Position numbers and translations under genes: made by a program. The notes under the pieces are model-generated. The model was not told the DNA's origin and searched no databases. It worked only from the letters and a program-made list of their open reading frames with translations. 64,000 bases of DNA, taken from assembly GCA_039707465.1 (NCBI GenBank), contig CM077643.1, positions 40,726,105 to 40,790,104 of the forward strand, read 5' to 3'. Below, piece by piece: positions 43,386 to 54,019 of this stretch; positions within the stretch are counted from its first letter, which is position 1; the number at the start of each line of letters is the position of its first letter. The DNA comes from Rhabdophis nuchalis. Taxonomy: Eukaryota > Chordata > Lepidosauria > Squamata > Natricidae.

Positions 43386-43782
43386 CCTCTCCTACCCAGC
43401 CGCCGCCGTCCAGCAGCCTGACCAAGATATAGCACCATCTGACATAGCACCATTCTACCAGCTTCCTCAGGAGGCCTTCCCTCAATCAGGCCTCTCCTAC
43501 TTGGCCACTACCTTCCGGCAGCCTCTCCAAGTTACGCCTCCATCCGTCACATCATTGCAACTTCGCTTACCTGGTTTGCTGTTTCCGCCTCCAAGGGTAG
43601 GCCCCGATGACATCACCTGGAGCTCCACTCCCATTGGGGAGGAGCTACCACAGGGATTTCTTACCTCATCGACGGCTCTGCAGCAACTGAGGCACTTTGG
43701 GCGGGTCGGGCGTCGCCCCGCCTATTTAAGCGATTATGCATGCACTACTTCCACACATGCACCCTCACTAGGGGGGAAGGAG
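43386..43782 (+). mobile_element. Gypsy element 3' region before LTR
   Basis: Proline-rich repeated segments (AFSQSGLSYPA, AFPQSGLSYLA) continue the integrase frame to 43788. A polypurine tract AGGGGGGAAGG (43770-43780) follows. Confidence 0.7.
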
Positions 43783-43969
43783 TGCTAAGTCCTCGACTTG
43801 TGACCGGCTGCAAGTCCTCGACTTATGAATGACAGCTGGCAACAGCTCAGCTGCGCCTGATTGGCTAAGGCACAGCTGGCTAAGTGCGGGCTATCTGCTG
43901 CACTCTTATTGTTTGCCCTGCTTGACAGCTCTAGTATAAATAGCTGTCAAGCGGGGTGAGGTCAAAATC
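43783..43969 (+). mobile_element. Partial Gypsy 3' LTR
   Basis: It begins TGCTAAGTCCTCGACTTG just after the polypurine tract. It has a 13-bp direct repeat AAGTCCTCGACTT, a CCAAT-type GATTGG, and a TATAAATA promoter motif (43934-43941). It is cut by another element at about 43970. Confidence 0.65.
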
Positions 43970-43999
43970 CTGGTGCGTTTTATACTCCGCAAAATACGG
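43970..43999. mobile_element. Orphan terminal repeat of mariner-type MITE
   Basis: GTGCGTTTTATACTCCGCAA then AATACGGT, followed by TA, matches the right terminus of the element at 59019-60593. Confidence 0.6.
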
Positions 44000-44888
44000 T
44001 AGTTTATTTTTCTGTTTAAGTCTATCAGTCAGAAGGAAGCACTATTTTCTTTGATGCAGTATTTTAATTGACATTTAATTAAATGTCAGATATTTGAAGA
44101 CAGAACAACCACAGCACCAGAGAAGCGAGCACTCCGCAAAGCCAGAGTTGCAAATGCTGCAACAATGGTGCAATCTGCCCAACAAGTGGCAGGGCATTCC
44201 GTGCCTGTATAGGCTTTACCAGCCACCTGTGGACAGACCCTGGACAACTCATAATCCATTAGATGTCAAGGCCCTCTTCAAGCATGATGGACAAACATTT
44301 TAATTGAATTTCTTTAAGAACAAATGCATCTATATTCATTCTTACATTGCAATGCTTCTACATAACCTGGCCTCCTGTCTTAACAAAATGCACCAGGATA
44401 TCACTTTCTAATTTTGCAATTCTATGAACTGTCGGGTTTTTTGGGCCTTTGTATCATCTTCATCTTTAAACCTCTCCATAAAATACCTTTCTTACTTTTC
44501 AAAAATTCTTTATCATTAGTTTTACATGCCTTGTCACTTCTCTCTTCCAAAGCTGTTCATTTAGTACTAAGTGATGCAAACAACATTTTGCGTATTTTCT
44601 TAAGCAATTTTGGTCTAATTTCTCTTTCTGCAAGTTGTGCTAACAATCCCCTCCTCCATTCTGCTGTTTTTCCTGCTCATCTGGTAATTGTCATTCTAAT
44701 TTTGTAATCCAGGAAGGAAAGTATCTCAGTTATAAGAGAAAAAGTAAAAGGCAGCCTCGCCCCTCTTTTTTTGCTTTGTCTTTCTGCATTTGGATACATT
44801 CATTTAAAATGACACTTCATAGTTGCAGTTACTGTCACAATATGGCTCACATTATCTTTATTCTGTAAAATCTACCAATTGTCTATGC
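44000..44888. other. No recognised gene
   Basis: Mixed sequence with T-rich stretches. No clear repeat. Confidence 0.35.
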
Positions 44889-44967
44889 CAGTGTTTCGCA
44901 ACCTTGGTGACTTCAACTCCCAGAATTCCCCAGCCAGCTTAAAAGTTGTCAAGGTTGAGAAACACTG
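44889..44967. mobile_element. 79-bp hAT MITE
   Basis: It is flanked by GTCTATGC at 44881-44888 and 44968-44975 (perfect). The ends are CAGTGTTTCGCAACCTTG and CAAGGTTGAGAAACACTG. Confidence 0.96.
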
Positions 44968-45215
44968 GTCTATGCTCTTAATGCTAAAAAAAATAACAGT
45001 CTCATGAAAGTCAGGTCTGTTTGCCTGTTTAATTGCAATATTTTTTTTAAAAAAATCACCAAGTTTAATATTTCAAAGTTACTGTCCCAATTATCCATTT
45101 TGAACATTCCAATTCTAATTCCTATTAAAGTTTTTGCTGAAAATTTAAATCCTTTATATCCTCCCCCCACCCTCCATCCTTCTTTATCCAGGATGTATGC
45201 TGATTCATTAACTGG

Positions 45216-46055
45216 TTTTCTTACTTACTTACTTACTTAATTGAATTTATAGACCGCTCCCTTTCCCAAAAGGGACTCGGGGTGGTGCACAGGAAATTAA
45301 AAACATACATATACATAACAATATACAAAATTTAAAACCAAATTAAATTATTATCTCTGTGCTAAAATTTAAAATAAATTAAAACAATTTCCCTTAAAAA
45401 CCAATTAAAACAATTTAACTTCAGACTATAGGCTAGGTGGAGTGAGCTAGGCCAAGCCGGCCTGTTGGAAAAGATAAGTGTTTAGTTTCTGGCAGAAAGA
45501 ACGGAGGTCCGTGGTCGTTCTAAATTCGGGGGGTAGGTCGTTCCAGAGGGTTGGGCCCACCACAGAGAAGGCCCTTCCCCTGGGCGTCGCCCGCTGGCAT
45601 TGCCTAGTGGACGGCACCCGGAGAAGTCCCTCTCTGTGGGAGCGAATCGGCCGAAGGGATGTATGGGGTAGGATGCGATCCCGTAGATAAAAGCAATGGG
45701 TGGAAACTAATCAAGGAGAGAAGCAACTTAGAACTAAGGAGAAATTTCCTGACAGTTAGAACAATTAACCTCTGGAACAGCTTGCCTCCAGAAGTCGTGA
45801 ATGCCCCAACCCTGGAAGTCTTCAAAAAGATGTTAGATAGCCATTTGTCTGAAATGGTATAGGGCTCCTGCCCACGCAGGGGGTTGGACTAGAAGACCTA
45901 CAAGGTCCCTTCCAACTCTGCTATTGTATTGTATTGTATAACTAGGTCCCGTGCCATGGAGCGCTTTAAAGATGATAATCAACATCTTGAAGCGCACCCG
46001 AAAGGCCACAGGCAGCCAGTGCAGCTCGCGCAAGCTGCACTGGTATCCTGCCTTT
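45216..46055 (-). mobile_element. L2 LINE 3' fragment, split by a CR1 tail
   Basis: On the minus strand the C-terminal L2 motifs ([20 protein letters not shown], then [13 protein letters not shown] and [12 protein letters not shown] sequence) flank a CR1 insert at 45689-45939. The 3' tail has a TTAC/TAAG repeat (45221-45240). Confidence 0.9.
45689..45939 (+). mobile_element. CR1 3' end inserted in L2
   Basis: It encodes [20 protein letters not shown] and [18 protein letters not shown]. The 3' tail has (ATTGT)n, TGCTATTGTATTGTATTGTA. Confidence 0.9.
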
Positions 46056-47111
46056 TTCTCTTTAACTTTAAATTGATTACATGCAATTGTGATTATGAAA
46101 GTGATGCTTTTTCAGATCTTATGTTCATTACAGGCCATCTTATGGCTGTGAGCTTGATTGAAATCCCTCAACCCTCCCAATAAAAGTGTGTTTTACCAAA
46201 GAATATTTCTGGCTTATCTGTGGTATTTAAAGATGAAGATAATCGGACTTCCGCTTCCGCCTTCCAGCGGTGACGGACGGATCCTGGACTCGTCCGCCGC
46301 TTTGTTCCTTTTTCTGCCCCCCCACGGGGGCGAGACACCCCTTTTTGGGGGTCTCCCGTAGGGCTGGCTTGCCTGGGTCAGTTTACCCCTGCGGCAGCGG
46401 GGAAACGGCCCTTGTCTTCAGCCTAGGCGAAGAAGGGCATGCTGCGGGGGGTTTCCCCTTCGCCATTGGAGAACGGCAACTCATGGTGAATTTGGAGAGA
46501 GCTGGATGTTCGGGTCGGAAGGCTCTCCCGGGGCTTTGGCTGCGGGGTGGAGAGTGAGTGATTTTGACTTTATTTCTGCTGACAGCCTGGATTAAAGAGC
46601 TTGGAGGGGGGTGTTTGTTTGTTAAACCCCCCCCTCGGATTTAAAGCGGCGCTTAGAAATGGCTCCTCGTTGTGAGGAAGCGGACGTTTTCTATGTGGAT
46701 TGCCTGGAAACAAGTGAAAGCAAGTGAAAGTGGTTTTGCGGCTTGTTTTTTTTCTCACAAATGTATCGAAGTCCGGTTGGTTTGAAACAATTTCTTTTTT
46801 GTTATTTTCTCCTGCTGGCTCTCAGTCTGGGCGGTGGAAGATGGCTCCCTTTGTTCCTGAATGACTATTTTATTTATGGAAAATTACCAACATCTCTTTG
46901 TGATCTGGACTCCCTCTGGCTATTAATGAAGAAATTTCTGGATTAATTGATTCCTTCCCTGGAGTGCCTTCTCTACTATAATTATTGATTTGGAAAAGTG
47001 TTTCTCTTCTGGTTCCTGAACTTTTTACAACCCTGATTTGAACTTTCATCTCCTGATTTGCCTCAACAGCCCCACCCAAAAAAACGCCATTTTAGTGACA
47101 CTGACTTTACC

Positions 47112-47940
47112 ATGGCACAAAAATCAGAACTGGCAGGTTTGGAACAAAGAATGTCATCTTTGGAATCTGTGTTACAAACTTTGGTGCAAGAAATTAAGGC
47201 CTTGAGAGAAGATAACAGCAACTTTAAGAAGGAACTTCTGGAAACACGGAAGCAAGTGTTGGAGAACACACAGAAGACTGAAGAGTTGGAAGGGGGGCTG
47301 GCTGGGGCAAAGGGAGAGCTTAAAAATGTTAACAGTGAGGTTGGAGAACTAACTGGGCATATGGCTAGGATGGATTTTGAAAGGATGTCATATTTTTTAA
47401 GATTTCAGAACATTTCTGAGGAACCTGGTGAATGTCTCCCTGAACTCATGAGTACAATTTTAGCAGATTATTTACATAAACCTAAAGATGAGATCTAGTT
47501 TACAGAATAAATTCTGCATATGCCAGGATAAATGAAGTACCCAGAGAGATACATATCAAATTTGTTAGAAGGTCAACCAGAGAGGGAATTTTGAAGGCGC
47601 AGAGAGGGGGACCGTTAATTTACCAACAAAAGGAAGTCGTCATCTTGAAGCAGATCCCAAAAAAGATTAGAGAGATGAGAAGGAAATTTTCCTTCTTATC
47701 CAAAAAATTGTTTGACCACGGGATTTGGTTCAAGTGGGCGATGCCCGAAGGGATGCTGGTGTTCTGGGAAGGAGGAAGAGTAAGGATTAAAACAGTTGTT
47801 GAGGCGGAAGCCTTTCTTAAAAAACATTCCTCTGCCCTGGGGGAAGATCCAGGGGGGGCAGGGGGGGCCACGGCCCCGCCCGCTGGGGGCCAGGGGGGAG
47901 AAAAAGATACAATTGCCAAGAGACTTAGATCCAAAAAATG
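47112..47940 (+). pseudogene. L1 ORF1p with internal deletion/frame break
   Basis: From MAQKSELAGLEQRMSSLESV it has a coiled coil, the RRM-like MSYFLRFQNISE, and then a stop right after HKPKDEI at 47497. Compared with the copy at 634-1101, about a dozen bases are missing there. The frame resumes (INSAYARINEVPREIHIKFV, then KQIPKKIREMRRKFSFLSKK) to GGEKDTIAKRLRSKK at 47940. An in-frame Met lies upstream at 47058. Confidence 0.88.
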
Positions 47941-48020
47941 ACTTTGCTTGCTTTTTTTTTTATTATTAACATGTTTTAATCCTTTTGTACCGGGATATTT
48001 ATACATGACTGTCAGCAGAG

Positions 48021-49416
48021 AATTGGGAATTTATGATAATAATAATAATAATAATAATTTATTAAACTTGTTGACCGCTCCCTCTCCCCAAAGGGACTCG
48101 GAGCGGTGCACAGGGCTAATAAAACAATAAATACATACATATAGTTAAAAAACAAATTAAATATTTCCCTGCGCTAAAAATCCAATTAAAAAACTAAAAT
48201 CCCCATCTAAAATTTCTAGCAGCCCCATCGAAGAGAGACTATCCTAGGCCGGCCAAGCAGAACAGATATGTTTTTAGTTTTAGACGGAAGGAGCGGAGGT
48301 CCGTGGTAGTTCTAATGTCGGGGGGAAGGTCGTTCCAGAGGGCAGGGCCTGCCACAGAGAGAGCCCTTCCCCTGGGCGTCGCCCGCTGACAAAGTCTAGT
48401 GGACGGCACCCGGAGAAGTCCCTCTCTGTGGGAGCGAATCGGCCGTGTGGATGTGTGCGGCAGGATCCGATCCTGCAAATAGCTAGGTCCCGAGCCATGG
48501 AGCGCTTTAAAGATGATGACTAGAACCTTGAAGTGCACCCGGAAGACGACAGGCAGCCAGTGCAGCTCGCGCAAGAGCGGTGTTACGTGGGTACACCTTG
48601 CGGTTCCCATAATTGCTCGCGCGGCTGCATTCTGGACTAGCTGAAGTCTCCGAGTGCACCTCAAGGGGAGCCCCATGTAGAGAGAGTTACAATAGTCCAG
48701 TCGGGATGTCACGAGAGCATGAGTGACTGTGCGAAGGGCGTCCCGATCCAATAGGGGGCGCAACTGGCGAACCAGGCGAACCTGGTAAAACGTCCTCCTG
48801 GCCACGGCTGTCACTTGATCTTCCATGGACAGCCGGGCATCCAGGAGGACACCCAAGTTGCGCACCCCATCCACTGGGGCAAGATGTTCGCCCCCAATGG
48901 CCAGCGATGGAGTCAACTGGTTGAATCGGGCAGCCGGAAACCACAGCCACTCGGTCTTGGTCGGGTTGAGCTTGAGTCCATTTCTTCCCATCCAGATCCG
49001 TATGGCTTCCAGGCACTGGCACATCACCGCTACAGCATCGTTGGGGTGGTTTGGGGTAGATATATACAGCTGAGTATCATCAGCGTAGAGATGGTACTCT
49101 ACCCCAAAACCACGGATGATCTCACCCAGCGGCTTCATATATGTGTTAAACAGGAGAGGCGAGAGGACCGACCCCTGAGGCACCCCACATGTGAGGGGTC
49201 TCGAGGTCGACCTCTGCTCTCCTGTCAACACAAATTGCGATCGGCCAGAGAGGTAGGAGGAGAACCACCGTAAAACGGTGCCTCCCACCCCCAACCCCCC
49301 CAGCCGATGCAATAGGATACCATGGTCGATGGTATCAAAAGCCGCAGAGAGGTCTAATAGGACCAGGATGGAGGAACAACCCCCATCTCTGGCCCTCCAG
49401 AGATCATCGACCACTT
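48021..49416 (-). mobile_element. L2 LINE 3' half inside the L1
   Basis: A long open minus-strand frame (49414-48239, 391 aa) runs from VDDLWRARDGGCSSILVLLD through GVPQGSVLSPLLFNTYMKPL, YADDTQLYIS and KTEWLW to the C-terminus LCLAGLG. The 3' UTR and (AAT)n tail end near 48021. Confidence 0.95.
48239..49414 (-). CDS. L2 reverse transcriptase C-terminal part (391 aa, intact frame)
   Basis: The frame includes the catalytic YADD motif and all downstream L2 motifs ([48 protein letters not shown]). It begins just before the RT LDLSAAFDTIDH motif, so the fingers region and EN are missing. It is a transposon fragment, not a host gene. It is similar to the frame at 14818 but clearly a separate copy. 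Confidence 0.9.
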   Translation of the reverse strand: MVDDLWRARDGGCSSILVLLDLSAAFDTIDHGILLHRLGGLGVGGTVLRWFSSYLSGRSQFVLTGEQRSTSRPLTCGVPQGSVLSPLLFNTYMKPLGEIIRGFGVEYHLYADDTQLYISTPNHPNDAVAVMCQCLEAIRIWMGRNGLKLNPTKTEWLWFPAARFNQLTPSLAIGGEHLAPVDGVRNLGVLLDARLSMEDQVTAVARRTFYQVRLVRQLRPLLDRDALRTVTHALVTSRLDYCNSLYMGLPLRCTRRLQLVQNAAARAIMGTARCTHVTPLLRELHWLPVVFRVHFKVLVIIFKALHGSGPSYLQDRILPHTSTRPIRSHREGLLRVPSTRLCQRATPRGRALSVAGPALWNDLPPDIRTTTDLRSFRLKLKTYLFCLAGLG

Positions 49417-50393
49417 ATCTTAGCCTTGTAGTATTTTTGATAAAATTTTTACCAATGTTTTATTATGAAGCCCGGGAAGGGCCAATGATCCCGACGTGAA
49501 AGTTCTCTAAATGTTTTCTGTAACCCTTACCCCACCCTTTGAAAAATTGTAAAAACCCAATAAAACTTTTTCAATATAAAAGATGAAGATAATCAAGTTA
49601 GATATTTTAAAAAATTACAACGAATTTTTTTTTGTCTTCATAAATTTATTTAGCAAAACAGTGCACATTCAAATGAAATACTGTAGCAATAACAACAGAA
49701 CATGACCACATTTAGCAAACAAAGGAGAAAATTATCTGGTGGCTTCCTACTCAGCTACCATCTTTGTGAAGAAAGATGGCAGAGAGAGAAAGAACATGAA
49801 ACTCTGCTGGTAGGAGAACGCAACACAAAACAACACTGCCCGTCTCCTAACATCCACAATAAATGCCTCTGTGCAGGTCAGAATCTTACCAAAGCTACTG
49901 TGTATGGAGGTTTAGAATTGGGTCACAGAAGTGAAAACACAGAATAGCATGTAAGGCAAAGAAAAGGAATTATTTCTCAGTTCTTTCATGAATGAAAGGG
50001 GATTTAAGGCAAGTAGGAGAGTGAGCTCATATTCTGTTATCGAATGGAAGGAGTTAACAAATGAATCTTGGTAGATGGGGTAGAAGACAAAAGAGAGAAG
50101 AAGAAAATAGAAATAGAAGACTGCCTAGGTTTGCCACATGACAAAAATATTTAACCACCGTGAGGCTCCAATCCTACATTCTAGCTGGCATTATCTCCAG
50201 GATCCCTTTTATACCATTTAATATTTCTTGACTTAAGAAAAGACCCAGCCAAGGTGCCAACTTCTCTATCTCTCACAAATATTCATTTATTATGAATGGA
50301 AAGGTGTATTGTGAGAATAAAAATTCTTCTATAACAACAGATGCTGGCACTGGAACCAGTGTCTAGTTCTGGAGTTGTGCTTTCAATCAAGAA

Positions 50394-50780
50394 TACAGGT
50401 AGTCCTTAACTACATTTGTTTCGTGACCAAAGTGATGAATCGGATGAAAAAAGTGACTTATGACGGTTCCTCATACTTACGACTGTTGCAGTGTCTCTGT
50501 GGTCACATGCTCAAAATTTGGGTGCTTGGCAACTCCTATTCATTTACAATGGCTGCAGCATCCCACAGTTACATGATCACCATCTGAGACCTTGCCAGCT
50601 GGCTTCCGACAAACAAATTCAATGGGGGAAGCCAGCTACAATTAATGACTGCAGCGATTTGCTTAATGGACACAGCAAAAAGAGATCATAAAATTGGGCA
50701 TAACTCAGTCAGCAACAACCTCACTTAGTGATGGAAATTCCATCCCAATCGTGGTCGTGAGGTTGAGGATTACCGTACTT
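50394..50780. mobile_element. Mariner-like MITE
   Basis: It starts ACAGGTAGTCCTTAACTACA and ends GTGAGGTTGAGGATTACCGT. It has the same body as 19273-19662 and is more diverged. Confidence 0.75.
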
Positions 50781-51760
50781 GTATTACATATGCATATAAT
50801 GCTATCCTACATTACCTATGTACAAAGCTGTGGGTTATTTTTCTTCCAAACGAAAGAAAAAGTCTAAAAATAAATAGCCAGGAAATGTTAAAGTGCTTTT
50901 GCTTAATCATTAAGTAAGTCACTTGAATGGTTTTGAGGAACTGGATGTTAAGGTAGGTACTATTTTAGGAAAGGCTTTCTCTGTAATGCTGAGCTATAAG
51001 CAGCTTATTGCAGCCTACAAATGTTAAAATTGGTTGTCCAATTTATCTACACTTGAGTAGTTCAGTGAATGGTGAAAGAGAACTGACTATGATGAGTTTA
51101 TTTAAATATAGTATTATTCCCTGTATTTGCTACAGAGATAGTATCTACTGCACTAGTGAATTAATCTAATTGTGACTAAAATAGCTATTTGTGCCTTAAG
51201 TTGTTGTTAATACAGATGGTCTACACAATTAAAGCAATCAACCAAATCTCCTTATGGACAAATATCAGACTCAAATAAATCAACAATGTCTTTAGCTGAA
51301 CTGCACAATAAGGGCTACCTTCAAACTGTCTGGAGATTACTAATAACTCAAAAAGTGCTATATTTAGAGTAATTGACTTCTTACTGGGTACATGCCATCA
51401 CCCAAAAGTACTGAAGAGTATCAAATGTTGTCACGATCTGCACTCCTTTTTTAAAACAGAAGCAAAAAATGTCCTTAACTCTGATGTTCAGATTTGCCAG
51501 TCAAAGCAGTTTGAGTGGATGCTTTGCAAAACATGCACGAACAAGGCAGATAATCAGATGAACTCTTAAGTCCTTCAGTTACAATGGGATTTTTTTTAGC
51601 ATTTTCTACTCCATGATCACTTTTCTCTCTCTCTCCTTGTTTAGAGCTGTTCTGTTCGATTCCCAGATTTTCACTATGTGAGCAACTTCTCAAACAACTA
51701 CCAAGCATCAATATATTTTTTCTAAATTCAAAGGCAGCTTGAGGAAAGACTTAAGACAAT

Positions 51761-51782
51761 ATATATATATATATATATATAT
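51761..51782. repeat. (TA)n microsatellite
   Basis: A run of about 11 TA units. Confidence 0.95.
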
Positions 51783-53855
51783 TTGCTTTTTGTGTGAATG
51801 CAAACCAATAGCTGTTGATCCACAACAAGCAATTGCTTCTACTGTCACATATGATTGCTTTCTTCAGAATCCAGATCTCAAACGAGTTTTACTGAAATGA
51901 ATGAGAATGTCCTAACCACACAATTCCATGCATTAAAAAAATCAATGTACATGTTGCATTATGCTATTATTGCTGCATAACAGGTATCAACTAGCATATT
52001 ACAAATTGCTTTGTTTCATAGTTAGTTGCTTCAAAACTCTGCTTAACTCCACAAATACCTAAACAAGAGTTTTAGGATTTGATAACATTTTCAAGTGTTG
52101 GTAGAAAAATGATGTTAAGTAGTTTAAGAAGTGTGCTCTTCTGATTTTAATTAGAACATTGATTAGCTCATGGAAGAAGAAGAGCTTTTGCAGCTTGGTT
52201 AGCTGCCATTCTTATTACAGAGCACAAGTTACTAGTCCATTATCTCCCCTTTCGTCTAGACAGAAGTAAAAGGCTCAAAATACAGGATAGCCACACATCT
52301 TATTATTGCATGTTTGTGAACACTACCAAAAACCATGCTAAAGGGAGATGAGGAGAAATGTACTTCCAAAGGGAGAAAAGGCAGACAAGAATAAATTGAA
52401 GTACAACTCTTTCAACAAAACAGAAATATATATTGAAAAGTACCTGAAAGAGAAAACTGCAGAAACAGTTTCAGTTATCTATATTAAATAATATTACAAA
52501 ATAAGGTCATGCTTTGTTTTCTTAGAACCTTAACAGTGAGTTTCAGGATGATCTATCAATGATCAAATTTCAATTTATTAGAGGAATTGTCCTATTACAG
52601 AACAACCCAATCATTACTAAAAAGTTCTGCTGAGTTCTAGGATATCTCAAAGCAATATTTGGGGCAGCTGCTAAGAATGCAGAGATAAACATCCAGTATT
52701 GTTATCTAATTCATTTTTTTACTGTTCAGGCTTCTGTTCACCAAACATGCTAATCTAAGAAATATTAGCATAAGAAAAGCTTAATAATTTCACAGGAATA
52801 GAAAAGAAAAATAGAGTTATATTTCAATTTAGTAGCTATCATTACATATCTTCCAGACCACCAATGACAAAAAAGGTATTACTTTAGTCAGAAATTTGCC
52901 TTGAGTTCAATGCTGTTCTTATTCAATCAATCCCTCTTAACATTTCTAGCAAGCTCAGCAATCTAATTGTTTAGCACCATGTCAAAGTCAGTACACACTG
53001 AAAATTTGGTTGTACATTCTTTGTAGTCACTCATGGGCTACAATGCCATAAATGTATGCACAGAGGTGGAAGATATTTCTCTCTGGAACATTTACACAGG
53101 TGCTGGCATATCACTGCACATTATTGTAATAAAACCCAAGCCACGTGGGCTTTCTCTACCAGCTTAAAAACTGTAGGTCTTCGGACAAAGGGCAAGAACG
53201 GTTACCTTTTAGATGTACAGATAGGTCTGTACATAGTAGAAGAACAAAAATAAAACTCTAAATTGCATTGAGCTGAAAATAGCTATTCATTCTTATCCTC
53301 CAGTAAATTATCCCTCCACTTCGAAAGGAGGAGGCGTATTAAGTGCAGATAAACAAATTACAGTACCAGATATTTACAAAACCTGCGTCATGGGTGGAGG
53401 GAAAAGGCAGCCCTTTTAACGGTTCATAAAAAAAAGTGAAGCAATCATGGTCTCTATGTAAATATGGAGACAGACATCTAGAAAGATTGTGCAACACAGT
53501 AAAATGATCCCACCCTTTTAGCAATATTACCTATGCCAGTCACAGGAAGATAAAGATCAAAGCTCTGAGTTTGGGAGGGTTTTTTTTGCCTATTGCAGGC
53601 AACACAGTGCTTCTTTTATCAAGGTAAATTATTTCAGATCAATAACAGTGTGCAATTTGGATCCCCATCAGAAAGACAGTTCCATATTCCCTCCTTCCAT
53701 TTCTTTCCTATCAGCAATATCCAATTCTCATTGGGGGTTCACCTGTTTGCATTACAATTAAGTCATTTCTCCTTTCTCCCATCTTGAAGAAATACAGCTT
53801 CTGCTTTGTACAGGTCGGGCATCTTCAGTGCTACTTGCGTCCTCAAATGTATTCT

Positions 53856-54019
53856 TCAAAGTGCAGTCAAGCCAAAATTACAACGGCAGTACATCATACC
53901 AGCAGTGTCCAGCCAGTTATCAGATATGGGGTCATATTTCTGTACGGTGTTAAGATAGGACGACCCTGAGTGTCCACCAACTACATACAGATATGTATCA
54001 ATTACAGCTGCGCCAACTC
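53856..54019 (-). CDS. KLHL28: KLHL28 terminal coding exon, last Kelch repeat
   Basis: It encodes [40 protein letters not shown] and [14 protein letters not shown], then TGA. The YVVGG and W spacing is a Kelch blade. The ending FGLTAL matches the mammalian C-terminus. The acceptor is CCCCAATAG. Confidence 0.95.

Larger units (their letters stand above)
46245..49578 (+). mobile_element. L1 LINE, 5'-complete but lacking ORF2, with 16-bp TSD
   Basis: It is flanked by AAAGATGAAGATAATC at 46229-46244 and 49579-49594. It contains a GC-rich 5' UTR (46245-47057), ORF1 (47112-47940, one frame break), the start of the intergenic region, an antisense L2 (48021-49416), then the L1 3' UTR ending ACCCAATAAAACTTTTTCAA. 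ORF2 is absent. Confidence 0.88.
49595..53855 (-). other. KLHL28 3' UTR / downstream region
   Basis: There are no exons in 4.3 kb below the KLHL28 stop. AATAAA on the minus strand occurs at 49645-49650 and 50286-50291, so a long 3' UTR is possible but unproven. A mariner-like MITE (50394-50780) and a TA repeat (51761-51782) lie here. Confidence 0.45.

Noticed and set aside
43174..43788. 204-codon ORF as a separate gene
   Set aside because: It is the C-terminal part of a Gypsy integrase frame leading to the polypurine tract and LTR.
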